NCBI RefSeq assembly: GCF_001922345.1
Contig: NZ_CP018812.1
Span: 2,914,001 to 2,978,000 of the forward strand
Direction: 5' to 3'
Length of the DNA: 64,000 bases
Source: Paraburkholderia sp. SOS3
GTDB lineage: Bacteria; Pseudomonadota; Gammaproteobacteria; Burkholderiales; Burkholderiaceae
Shown here: positions 17,015 to 24,442 of the stretch, one piece after another
How the letters are laid out: the number at the start of each line of letters is the position of its first letter
Numbering within the stretch: position 1 is the stretch's first letter
The notes under the pieces: model-generated
Seen by the model: only the letters and a program-made list of their open reading frames with translations
Database searches by the model: none
What the model was told of the DNA's origin: nothing
Made by a program: the position numbers and the translations under genes

Positions 17015-17718
17015 GATTGCTTCTCCTTCGCCTCGCGGGCGATGCGGTTGACTTGTCGCGTAATAGCGCCCTTCAGCTGCACCAGCTTCGCAAGCTCCGG
17101 GTCTTTGGAGCGAGGATGATTGCGCCGGGCCATCTCAGCACGGTGGACGAGCTCGAGGGCATCGATGGTGATTTTCTCGACGTCGGTACTGAAACGACCT
17201 TCGCGAAAGCACACCACGTATCCGTCCGGTATCGGACCATTTGCCTGTTCCCAGACGATGCGGTGAACGCCGGTCCATCTTTGAGCGGGAACGATCGACG
17301 GATCGTCCGTCACCGTTCGGCACAGATAGCCGTCTTTCACCTTTTCGGTTCCGATCGGAACGTAATTTCGAGCATCAGCCGCCGGGCGCCCCTTCTTGTA
17401 CTGCGCCTTTCGGCAATTAGGATGGGTTCCAGTAAGTCCCTTCGTACCCTTGCTCCACGGCACATGTCCTGACTGGAATCTCGTCCCGGCACCACGACCA
17501 TCGCCAGTGCGACCGGAGTCGTTGCCGACGTAAAACGCCTCGCTCTTCGATAGCCCGAGCTTCTTGGCACGCTTATAAATTTGCGTGACATGCAGCTTCA
17601 GATCATCGGCAATTGCCTGCGCGCGCTCGTCCGGATAGCGGCTCGTCAGGACTGCGTCTTCCTCCGGTGTCCAGACATGTCTGTACCGCTGCGTCGAACC
17701 GGGTTTTCGCTTCGTCAT
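17011..17718 (-). CDS. HNH-type endonuclease with N-terminal helix-turn-helix
   Basis: 235 residues. The N-terminus (HVWTPEEDAVLTSRYPDE, IYKRAKKLGLSKSE) is a Myb-like DNA-binding module. The centre has the intron-type HNH features GYLCRTV, GVHRIVWEQANGPIPDGYVV and a C-terminal NHPRSKDPELAKLVQLKGAI common in phage HNH proteins. The start overlaps the reverse transcriptase stop as ATGA. It may be a selfish homing nuclease or a DNA-metabolism enzyme; being coupled to a retroelement it could also nick target DNA, which is speculation. Confidence 0.75.
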   Translation of the reverse strand: MTKRKPGSTQRYRHVWTPEEDAVLTSRYPDERAQAIADDLKLHVTQIYKRAKKLGLSKSEAFYVGNDSGRTGDGRGAGTRFQSGHVPWSKGTKGLTGTHPNCRKAQYKKGRPAADARNYVPIGTEKVKDGYLCRTVTDDPSIVPAQRWTGVHRIVWEQANGPIPDGYVVCFREGRFSTDVEKITIDALELVHRAEMARRNHPRSKDPELAKLVQLKGAITRQVNRIAREAKEKQS

Positions 17719-19067
17719 GATCTCGTGCCTCGGTAGGTCTTCGTGAGACCGTGGTTCACCGCATGCCCGCGGCCCCGCACCACATTCGCGAGCCGCGCGC
17801 GATCGTGATGACTGGCCGGTGCTTGCCCGTACAGACCGAAGTAGCTATTCGCCATAACGTGCACGTCAACGGCCGGCGCGTTCGCGACGCGCCGCACGCC
17901 TTCATTCACCGTGCGCCGCCGCGTCGACCGGCGCCACGGCTTGATGACGTGGCCGACAAAATCGACGCCGCGCTCGATCGGCTGCAGGATCGTCTTGTGT
18001 TCGTTCAGACGCACGCAGAGGCGTGCCAGCAGAAAGGCTGCAATGTCGGCGTGCGCGGCATTGAGCCAGTCGGGCGACTCGTGCAGGAACACGAAGTCGT
18101 CGACGTAGCGAACGTAGTGCCGCGCGCGCACGATGTGTTTCGCGCGCTGGTCGAGCGCGTCGAGGTAGACGTTCGCGAAGAACTGCGACGACAGATTGCC
18201 GATCGGCAGCCCAAGGTGCGCCGGCTGGTTCATGAGCCGCTTGTGCGCCGGCACGAGGTCGATCGATGCCGGGTCGCCGCGGAATTCGAAGTCGGTGCGT
18301 GGATCGTGCATCAGCACGGCGCCGGTCAGCCATTGCCAGAACGGATCGCTGATCTTCGCGAGCAGCAGCTCGGACAGAACGGTTTTGTCGATGCTCACGA
18401 AGAAGTTCGCGAGATCGCACTTCAGGTAATGAGCCGGGCGCGTCCAGTTCTGCGTGATCGAGCGGATCTTCGCCTCGAGTCGCTGCGCTGCGTACAGCGT
18501 GCCGCGCTCCTTGATGCATGCGCACGAGTCGGCAACGAAGCTGCGCTCGAACCGCGGGCCTATGCGGTTGTACAGCAGGTGATGCACGACGCGATCGCGA
18601 AAATCGGCTGCCCATACCTCGCGCGCTTTCGGTCGCGTGATGACAAAGCAGATCGACCGGCCGGGACGATACGAGCCGTCGAGCAGTTCGTCGTACAGGT
18701 CGCGCAGGTTGTGTTCCAGATTCGCTTCGAACGCAAGCGCGCTGGCCTTGTTCCGTTTGGTGCGTCGACAGTCGACATACGCTTCGACCAGTTCGACGAA
18801 ATGAAACGCCTGATCTCCATTTTTCCAATCTGCGGACGGCCACGGCGCGAAGCTTGTTGTTCTTGTCGTTGTAGTTCTGGTTGCCGTTGTTGAAGTTCTG
18901 ATACCAGGCGTAGCCGGATATATCGCACTATCTACGTCGCCCGATCGATTGCTCAATTGGGAAACTGCGCTGGACCGGTCCGCACGCCGGCGGACGGTAT
19001 CCTCAATGCGCATGTCGGTGGCCTCGTGAGCCAGCGGTGCGACCAGATTGAAAGATCGCTCAGCCAT
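17715..19067 (-). CDS. DGR reverse transcriptase
   Basis: This is the enzyme of a diversity-generating retroelement: it copies the template-repeat RNA into adenine-mutagenised cDNA that replaces variable repeats. Motifs: DRVVHHLLYNRIGPRFE, catalytic aspartate in LKCDLANFFVSID, LPIGNLSSQFFANVYL carrying the DGR-specific [IVL]GxxxSQ signature instead of QGxxxSP, and YVRYVDDFVFLH with the YVDD active site. The frame is open from 19085. An ATG at 19067 overlaps the avd stop (ATGGCTGA). The RT fold starts only after the TR (from about 18825), where no ATG, GTG or TTG lies in frame. So the protein may begin upstream and read through the TR, or use an unusual start. Confidence 0.93.
   Translation of the reverse strand: MAERSFNLVAPLAHEATDMRIEDTVRRRADRSSAVSQLSNRSGDVDSAIYPATPGIRTSTTATRTTTTRTTSFAPWPSADWKNGDQAFHFVELVEAYVDCRRTKRNKASALAFEANLEHNLRDLYDELLDGSYRPGRSICFVITRPKAREVWAADFRDRVVHHLLYNRIGPRFERSFVADSCACIKERGTLYAAQRLEAKIRSITQNWTRPAHYLKCDLANFFVSIDKTVLSELLLAKISDPFWQWLTGAVLMHDPRTDFEFRGDPASIDLVPAHKRLMNQPAHLGLPIGNLSSQFFANVYLDALDQRAKHIVRARHYVRYVDDFVFLHESPDWLNAAHADIAAFLLARLCVRLNEHKTILQPIERGVDFVGHVIKPWRRSTRRRTVNEGVRRVANAPAVDVHVMANSYFGLYGQAPASHHDRARLANVVRGRGHAVNHGLTKTYRGTRS
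18827..18918 (-). repeat. DGR template repeat (TR)
   Basis: A 91-92 base repeat between avd and the RT domain. On the minus strand it is adenine-rich: in the frame used by the target genes it contains eight AAC codons (segments such as QNFNNGNQNYND). About 30 bases at its 3' side (AAGCTTCGCGCCGTGG onward to CGCAGATT) are nearly invariant in all copies and correspond to the IMH region where reverse transcription into the VR starts. Every difference from the three VRs falls on a TR adenine. Confidence 0.95.
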
Positions 19068-19437
19068 GGGAGCCTTGACCTCCATGGAGCGGGCGATTGC
19101 TTGCAGCCTTCTTCCATCCGGTGGCCTGCTTGCCGATGCTCGTGGTCAGTTCGACCGCGCGAGCGTAGGAACCCTTGTCGACCTTGCGCTTGTTGAAACC
19201 GAGCCGAAGCAGCAGGTTGATCACCTGCAGGCGCTCGATGAGCTCGGTCAGATGCGGCGATTTGTCCGTCGCAACATTCGCGCGATATACGAGCACGATG
19301 ATCTCGATGCACTCTAGATTAATCTTCTCGCCGATCGACCGCTTGAAGTCCCGCTGCATGTTCGTGACGACATCTGTCACGACATCCAGCAGGTCTTCTG
19401 CGGCGCGGTAGATCGGCAGTTGGGTGTGCAGGGCCAC
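19060..19437 (-). CDS. avd: Avd-like accessory variability determinant
   Basis: The 125-residue protein has the helical make-up of DGR Avd proteins (four-helix bundle, S23-like): YRAAEDLLDVVTDVVTNMQR, then RSIGEKINLECIEIIVLVYR, LTELIERLQVINLLLRLGFN and a basic tail with KQATGWKKAASNR. Family members form pentamers that bind the RT and template RNA and are needed for mutagenic cDNA synthesis. It starts with GTG 16 bases after the VR1 gene stop and overlaps the RT frame, the usual target-avd-TR-RT order. Confidence 0.9.
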   Translation of the reverse strand: MALHTQLPIYRAAEDLLDVVTDVVTNMQRDFKRSIGEKINLECIEIIVLVYRANVATDKSPHLTELIERLQVINLLLRLGFNKRKVDKGSYARAVELTTSIGKQATGWKKAASNRPLHGGQGSHG

Positions 19438-19442
19438 GATGG

Positions 19443-19458
19443 ATTTAAATCGTTAAAT
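19443..19458. repeat. Small AT-rich hairpin downstream of VR1
   Basis: ATTTAA and TTAAAT flank the four-base loop ATCG, 14 bases beyond the VR1 3' end and overlapping the stop codon. Bordetella phage DGRs need a short hairpin just after the IMH for efficient retrohoming. This one is in the right place but weak, so its role is a guess. Confidence 0.35.
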
Positions 19459-19914
19459 TACTGAAGGAATAAATCTGCGGACGGCCACGGCGCGAAGCTC
19501 GCAGTCCTTGCCGTCGTAGCCCTGGCCGCCGCTGGTGAAGTACTGAAACCAGGCGGAGCCGGAATTGGATTCGTACTGCTCACCGGACCAGTACCAGGCC
19601 GATGCGAAAGCACTCTTGACGTTTGCGAACAGGAGCGACTGCTCGCGCCGCGTCGGCAGGTCGCCGCCCTGCTCGATGGCCCACTCGCGTGCCGCTTCCC
19701 ACTGAACCGACTCTTTCTCGCCGGGTAGCAGGATCAGGTAGTGCGCGAGGCTGCCGTCGTCGTTCAGCACGGCGCCGGCGAAGCGCTCACCCGACGCGAG
19801 CGGAATCGCGGCCGCGGGGACGCGGTATTCGGTCGTCGCCTGCTTTTCGAAGGTGGCGATCATTTCGGCTACCTTCGCGTGCGCCGATTTGATCGCTTCA
19901 AGCGTGATCGTCAT
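19453..19914 (-). CDS. DGR target protein 1 (DUF1566-like, variable C-terminus)
   Basis: 153 residues. The N-terminal helix (TLEAIKSAHAKVAEMIATFE) is followed by a DUF1566/formylglycine-enzyme-like C-type-lectin fold: LASGERFAGAVLNDDGS, GGDLPTRREQSLLFANVK, WYWSGEQY and the variable end WFQYFTSGGQGYDGKDCEL before the constant RAVAVRR. The last ~30 codons are VR1. The frame extends upstream, but ATG 19914 with GGAGC is the natural start. There is no signal peptide or membrane segment, so it is cytoplasmic or virion-associated. The ligand is unknown. Confidence 0.88.
   Translation of the reverse strand: MTITLEAIKSAHAKVAEMIATFEKQATTEYRVPAAAIPLASGERFAGAVLNDDGSLAHYLILLPGEKESVQWEAAREWAIEQGGDLPTRREQSLLFANVKSAFASAWYWSGEQYESNSGSAWFQYFTSGGQGYDGKDCELRAVAVRRFIPSVI
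19472..19563 (-). repeat. DGR variable repeat VR1
   Basis: A 91-base copy of the TR at the 3' end of target gene 1. It differs at 15 positions; all 15 are adenines in the TR (minus strand), changed to G, C or T. Flanking and IMH bases are identical. Codons hit include most AAC sites, giving Y, T, S, G, G, D, D and C in place of asparagine. Confidence 0.95.
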
Positions 19915-19943
19915 GCGATGCTCCGTTGAAAATGGATGAAGGG

Positions 19944-20303
19944 TTAAATCGACAATCTGCGGACGGCCACGGCGCGAAGCTCGAGGTCCTTGCCGCCGCA
20001 GGTCTGGCCGCCGGTGCCGAAGCCCTGACACCAGGCGTAGCCGGAATCCCACTCGACGTCATCGTCGGTCCAGTACCACTCCGGCTTCACGAGCGCGCGA
20101 TGCTCGTTGTAGATGACGAGAGCGTCGAAGCGGTTGAACAGCACGCCGCCGACACTCTTTGCCCATTCGCGCTGTAGCTCGCGCGGCAGGCGCTCATCGT
20201 TCACGGCTACCAGCACCGTGTGCTCGACGTCACCGGTCTTGCTGACGCGGCCGTGCAGATAGACTTCGCCCTCGGCAAGCGGCGGAATTTGAATCTGTTG
20301 CAT
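19944..20303 (-). CDS. DGR target protein 2 (short DUF1566-like)
   Basis: 119 residues: LAEGEVYLHGRVSKTGDVEH, VAVNDERLPRELQREWAKS, VLFNRFDALVIYNEHRA, then PEWYWTDDDVEWDSGYAW and the variable end QGFGTGGQTCGGKDLEL before RAVAVRR. It is a shorter version of the same lectin-like module. AGGAGA precedes the ATG by seven bases. It lies directly upstream of target gene 1 in the same transcript. No secretion signal. Two cysteines arise only within the variable part. Confidence 0.87.
   Translation of the reverse strand: MQQIQIPPLAEGEVYLHGRVSKTGDVEHTVLVAVNDERLPRELQREWAKSVGGVLFNRFDALVIYNEHRALVKPEWYWTDDDVEWDSGYAWCQGFGTGGQTCGGKDLELRAVAVRRLSI
19954..20045 (-). repeat. DGR variable repeat VR2
   Basis: A 91-base TR copy ending target gene 2. 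It has 17 substitutions relative to the TR, all at TR adenines, and the adjacent IMH bases are unchanged. This is the most diverged of the three VRs. Confidence 0.95.
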
Positions 20304-20464
20304 GTGTTCTCCTGAAAAAGCAGGGCGCTGAATAAAGCCGCCCCATCAAAACCGGCGCTCAGAAAACGCCGGCGGGAGTGATTCGAAAAAGCGGGCGTCA
20401 TGTGGACCGCCCTTCCACAAGCGCCGCGGCTACGGGGAGCGCCGCGACGGACCACACAACCCTG

Positions 20465-21145
20465 CTAACGGGGCCGCCATTCGCTGCCGCGAATTACCCG
20501 ACCCACCGGCTCAAGCACCAGCACCTCAGATTCCTTTTCCGAGCGGATCAGCGCACTCGCGCGCTTCTGCGCCTTGTCGAGCGAGCCGTGACGCTTCGGC
20601 TTCGCGTAACGTCCGACCGTCACGAACAGCGGCGACTTCGCGCCGATCGGACCCAGCGTCAGTTCGTCGATGCGCAGTTCGAGCGCCCTGGTGTTCTGGG
20701 TCAGCTTCGCGACATCGCTCTTCAGCGAGTCGTTCTCGACCTTCAGTTCGTCTCGATCGGTTTCGGCCTGCAGTCGCGCGCTCGACATTTCGTGGTACCG
20801 AGTGGTCAGGTCAGTAAGCTGATTCGTCAATGCGGCGACCTGGCGCTCGAGGGCGGCGCGCGCGTCCGGTTGCGCAGCAGCGGGCGGCGACGCGGGGGGC
20901 AGCGCGGGCGCAGCTGGCGCAGCAGTCGTCACGGCAGCGGTCGCCGGCGTGCGCTCGGCACGCGAGAGCCAGTAGTGGTACTCGTTGCCGGCGCCCTGCC
21001 TCTTCTCGCGCTCGACCACACCATCGTTAAGCATGTGATTGAGTTCGCGCGCGACGTCGAGCTGCGGCAGGCCGAGCTTGTGCGAGATCGTCTTCGCGGT
21101 GGACTGCTGCACAGTGCTGAGGTACTTCTCGATATCTGCTCTCAC
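20465..21145 (-). CDS. Hypothetical phage protein, winged helix plus coiled coil
   Basis: 226 residues. The N-terminus (RADIEKYLSTVQQSTAKTI, GLPQLDVARELNHMLNDG) resembles a winged helix-turn-helix. An Ala/Pro-rich linker (about 65-95) leads to a coiled coil (ALERQVAALTNQLTDLTTRY, DELKVENDSLKSDVAKL). The C-terminus has a basic patch (KPKRHGSLDKAQKRA). It may be a DNA-binding structural protein; no family is assigned. The 160 bases between it and target gene 2 hold inverted GC-rich stretches but no gene I can support. Confidence 0.7.
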   Translation of the reverse strand: MRADIEKYLSTVQQSTAKTISHKLGLPQLDVARELNHMLNDGVVEREKRQGAGNEYHYWLSRAERTPATAAVTTAAPAAPALPPASPPAAAQPDARAALERQVAALTNQLTDLTTRYHEMSSARLQAETDRDELKVENDSLKSDVAKLTQNTRALELRIDELTLGPIGAKSPLFVTVGRYAKPKRHGSLDKAQKRASALIRSEKESEVLVLEPVGRVIRGSEWRPR

Positions 21146-21172
21146 GTTCGTATGCTCCTGCGCGAGGTTGGG

Positions 21173-21844
21173 TTACTGCGCGTCGTCGCCTTGCTCTTCG
21201 TGCCAGCGCTTCCAGCCCTTCACCCACTCGATGCACAGCGCGCCGGCCATGACGGGGCAATCGCTCTGCGGCTTGCCATCGGCTGCCGCGTCGAAGCCCG
21301 CTTGTTCGGCCGCTTCGAGCTCCTCTTGCAACGGCTGGTGTTCGATCTGCCGCACATCGCCCGGGCCCGCGTCTACGACATCGCCGGTCGGCCCATTCAT
21401 GCCGTCACCGTCCTCGGACGTGTATTCCTGGCCGAGGTCGAGGCCGCGTTGATCGCCTTCGCCCCTCACTTCATCCATGCCGGCGGTGTGGTCAGCGGAG
21501 CTCGCTACAACCACCAGCACCGCCTTGCTTTGCGCGTCATACAGCTCGTGCAACGAAGGTGCGTTCGCACCGAACTTGATGACCGCCTTAACGCCATCCT
21601 TGATGGTGATCTGATCGAGGTCACCCGCCACCACCGTGCGACCCGCGCTGGCCAGCGTGTGAACGGCCATCGCGATGTTCGATTGCACGCGTGCACGCAG
21701 GCGATCGATGACGTCGTTCTGCTTGGCCTCGGACAGCTTCGCCCAGACGTCGGGCAACAGCTTCAGTTCAAGCACGAGCGCCTGCAGAAGATCTCGACCG
21801 ATCGTGTCGGCGGTCATGGCGCGGAAGTCTTGCGGTGCATTCAT
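21173..21844 (-). CDS. Phage protein with C-terminal ribosome-modulation-factor-like module
   Basis: 223 residues. The helical N-terminal half (ELKLLPDVWAKLSEAKQNDV) is typical of small phage early proteins. The last ~45 residues (EAAEQAGFDAAADGKPQSD then CPVMAGALCIEWVKGWKRW) match the pattern of ribosome modulation factor: small residues, a CP pair and a WxxGW motif. If functional, it could act on ribosomes or RNA during infection. The link to Rmf is by pattern only. Confidence 0.65.
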   Translation of the reverse strand: MNAPQDFRAMTADTIGRDLLQALVLELKLLPDVWAKLSEAKQNDVIDRLRARVQSNIAMAVHTLASAGRTVVAGDLDQITIKDGVKAVIKFGANAPSLHELYDAQSKAVLVVVASSADHTAGMDEVRGEGDQRGLDLGQEYTSEDGDGMNGPTGDVVDAGPGDVRQIEHQPLQEELEAAEQAGFDAAADGKPQSDCPVMAGALCIEWVKGWKRWHEEQGDDAQ

Positions 21845-21880
21845 CAGGGTTCATCAGGTGGTGGCGGGGTCAGGGATTCT

Positions 21881-22501
21881 TCAGGCAGCTTTACCGGCGG
21901 TCGCCTGCTTGATGCCGTAGTACACGGCCTTGCAAGCCTCGAGATCGACCGCGGCGTTGTGCGCACCCTCGAGCTTCTTGCCGGTGAAGTACTCGTACGC
22001 TTCGCCGAGGTTCGGCGACTTCGCATGCTTGCGGCCCGCGGCGAGCATCTTCGCGGTGGGCGGCAGATTGAGGATCTTCGTGCAACGCCCTTGCGTGCAG
22101 AAGGCTTGCCCCCCCTTCCACTGGTCGTGGAACGGATCGTCGTGATCGAGTTGCCGGAAGTACTCGATGCGCAGCATGCGGGCATCGAAAGACTCGTTGT
22201 GCGCGACGCGCATGCCGGCGCGGCGCCACATCTCCGTGAACTGCCGCAGCGCATCCGAAATCGGCACACCTTCGAGCGTCGCCCGCTCGGTCGTGATGCC
22301 AGTAAGCGCCGCGAGATCGTCGGGGATCGTCCAGCCATCCGGCGAGATCAGCACGTCCATCGCGGCTATCGTGTTGCCGCTGCGCTCGTCGCACAGGTGC
22401 GCGGCGAGTTGCGTGACGTGCGGCTGCGACGGATCTTCGGACGGCAGATTCCACTGCGGCAGACCGTTCGTTTCCGTGTCGTAGAAGAGGATGAGTTCCA
22501 T
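21881..22501 (-). CDS. DnaQ-like 3'-5' exonuclease (DEDDh)
   Basis: 206 residues with the exonuclease I motif FYDTETNGLPQ, the exo II AHNESFDARMLRIEY and the exo III EGAHNAAVDLEACKAVYYG, which together supply the DEDDh acidic residues and histidine. It degrades single-stranded DNA or RNA ends. It lies next to the SMC-like ATPase and RecT-like gene, so it probably takes part in phage recombination. Confidence 0.88.
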   Translation of the reverse strand: MELILFYDTETNGLPQWNLPSEDPSQPHVTQLAAHLCDERSGNTIAAMDVLISPDGWTIPDDLAALTGITTERATLEGVPISDALRQFTEMWRRAGMRVAHNESFDARMLRIEYFRQLDHDDPFHDQWKGGQAFCTQGRCTKILNLPPTAKMLAAGRKHAKSPNLGEAYEYFTGKKLEGAHNAAVDLEACKAVYYGIKQATAGKAA

Positions 22502-22531
22502 GAATTGTTCCGTTCGTGGTTGGTGGGACGC

Positions 22532-24343
22532 TCAGGCGGCCTGGGCGAAGCGAGCGGCGTGCAACTCGCCCTTCTCGATCCAGTGCGCGCGTGTGGTGGA
22601 CGGCAGGCCTTCGGGTGCCTTCTTCAGCGTGCCGAATACAAGCGCCGTCGCGATCTCGTTCTGCGAGGCCATGTCGTCGAGCAGTTCGAGCAGATCGCCG
22701 CGGCCCTTCAGGTCCAGCACGTCGAAGCGGTCGAAGAAAACGATGCGCGACTCCGACAGCACCGCGATCGTCAGTGCGATCAGCGCGTCGACGCGGTACC
22801 GCTCGGACTCGCTCAGCAACGAATAGAGGCGGCCGCCGGCGCGGATTGTCATATCGGTGTCGAGCATGGGCACGGCCCACTGCGCGAACGCAGCGAGTTC
22901 GGCGAGACGGTTATTGATCGGCGCAAGCGCCTGCGCGAGCATGTCACCCGGGATGCCATCCGGCGACAGCGCAGCGGCGATGTCGAGCCATTGCGTGATG
23001 TCGGCGTGGTGCTTCGCGGCAGTCTGCGTTTTGCTGTCGGCAGCGTCGGCCGCGAGCTTCGCGTTGTTCAGCCGATCCAGCTCGGTGCGCAGAGAATCGC
23101 GTTGCGCTGTCGATGCGGACACGCTCGTACGCGCTGCGGTCAGTTGCTCATCGGTCACTGCTTCGACGTCGGACTTCAACTTCAGCGCTTCCGACGCAGC
23201 GAGAGCGGCGGCGAGATCGCGCTCGTCGTTCTCGACCGAGCGCTTCATCAGGTCGCGCGCCTTGACGAGTTCGGGCAGCTGGGCGCGCGCGTCGGCATCG
23301 CCGCCGGTGCCCGGCTCTCCATGCTGATCAACGTAAGCGGCGTAGGCTCGCTCGACGGTCGACAGGTCGTAATCGCTCCACGGCCTGATTGCACCGGTCA
23401 CACGCTGCACGAGGCTCTCCGCGTCAGCAATGATCACGGTGAACTCGCGTACCGCAGCAGCCAGATCGTGAACGAGGCCTTCGCGCGGCGCGTCGCCGGC
23501 ACGCTGCTGCGCATCGAGCAGGCGCGCCTCCGCGTCGGCGAGGTTCTGCTTGTCAGTCGCGAGCTTTGCTTCGATGCGCGTCACGCCTTTCGCCAGTTCG
23601 GCGCTGCGCTCGGCGGATTCGCGCGACGCGGCGTAGGCGCGGTGTTTTTCCTGCAGCGCGCCCAGGTCCTTATTTGCCTTCGCGATACGGCTCTCGACGG
23701 CGGTCATCTGCTGAGTTACCTCAGCGTGCCGCGCTGCATCGAACAGAGGCACCTCGGCCTCCCAATCGGCGGCCTTGTCCTTACCCCACTGTTCATTGGT
23801 CACGGCCTTCCATGCGCCCTTCGACTCGCGCGCTTCGTCCTCGGCGAACTTCACGGCGGCCGGGAAGCCTGACCGCAGCATCGGCAGCACCTTCTCGACC
23901 TTCGCCGCGTCGCACTTGCGCTCAGCGAGCAGACCCTTCACCTTCTCGGGTGTCGCGCGCAGGCCCGTCAGTTCGAACAGGAACGTGCGCCGATCGTCGG
24001 CCTTCATTTGCGCGAACCGCTCCGGGTTGAGCAGGTACGGCAGCGCGCCGGTGTACACGGTGAGGCCCACATGCTTGGCGTCGGGCAACGTGAGGTTCGC
24101 CGGACCGACATCCAGATCCAGCGACACGATCGACTTCTTCGCACCGTCGGTCACCATCGACGGGTATTCCTTCTTCAGCGCGACGCGCGAAATGTCACCG
24201 GTCAGCGCTGCGCAGATGGCCTCGCGCAGGCTGCTCTTCCCCGCGCCGTTCGGGCCCGCGAAGATGGTGACCGGCGTGTCCACTTCGATGTCCACAGCGC
24301 GCGCGCCGAGGAAACTCTTTACGGTGATGTGCTGGATCTGCAT
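22532..24343 (-). CDS. SMC/SbcC-like ATPase (AAA_23)
   Basis: 603 residues. Walker A is FAGPNGAGKSSLREAIC (about residue 28). A long charged coiled-coil region runs from about 170 to 480. The C-terminal ABC half has LLSESERYRVDALIALTIAV (signature) and ESRIVFFDRFDVLD (Walker B). Such proteins work with a nuclease to process DNA ends. The neighbours are a DnaQ-like nuclease and RecT-like annealing protein, so a phage end-processing complex is likely. Confidence 0.87.
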   Translation of the reverse strand: MQIQHITVKSFLGARAVDIEVDTPVTIFAGPNGAGKSSLREAICAALTGDISRVALKKEYPSMVTDGAKKSIVSLDLDVGPANLTLPDAKHVGLTVYTGALPYLLNPERFAQMKADDRRTFLFELTGLRATPEKVKGLLAERKCDAAKVEKVLPMLRSGFPAAVKFAEDEARESKGAWKAVTNEQWGKDKAADWEAEVPLFDAARHAEVTQQMTAVESRIAKANKDLGALQEKHRAYAASRESAERSAELAKGVTRIEAKLATDKQNLADAEARLLDAQQRAGDAPREGLVHDLAAAVREFTVIIADAESLVQRVTGAIRPWSDYDLSTVERAYAAYVDQHGEPGTGGDADARAQLPELVKARDLMKRSVENDERDLAAALAASEALKLKSDVEAVTDEQLTAARTSVSASTAQRDSLRTELDRLNNAKLAADAADSKTQTAAKHHADITQWLDIAAALSPDGIPGDMLAQALAPINNRLAELAAFAQWAVPMLDTDMTIRAGGRLYSLLSESERYRVDALIALTIAVLSESRIVFFDRFDVLDLKGRGDLLELLDDMASQNEIATALVFGTLKKAPEGLPSTTRAHWIEKGELHAARFAQAA

Positions 24344-24442
24344 GTCAGTCTCTATGGATTGGGGCGGGACTCACCGGGCGGCGGCGTAGATCAACGCGCG
24401 GCGGCTACATACGCCGCGGCTGCCCGGGAGCCCCATTGACGG

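Noticed and set aside
18560..18928. A 122-codon minus-strand frame across the TR beginning RYIRLRLVSELQQRQ
   Set aside because: It shadows the TR and the RT in another frame, with no domain and no ribosome site.
17011..19437. The RT as a retron or group II intron enzyme
   Set aside because: It has the IGxxSSQ signature, an Avd partner and TR/VR pairs; there is no intron maturase domain, retron msr/msd or intron RNA boundary in view.
18827..20045. The repeated 90-base units as a CRISPR array or tandem repeat
   Set aside because: Copies are far apart, lie at gene ends, and differ only at template adenines; there is no repeat-spacer pattern. They are the DGR TR and VRs.
20378..23872. A very long plus-strand open frame (1164 codons)
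   Set aside because: It is antisense to four well-supported genes (DnaQ-like, SMC-like, Rmf-like and coiled-coil proteins); its arginine-rich sequence is typical of a high-GC shadow.
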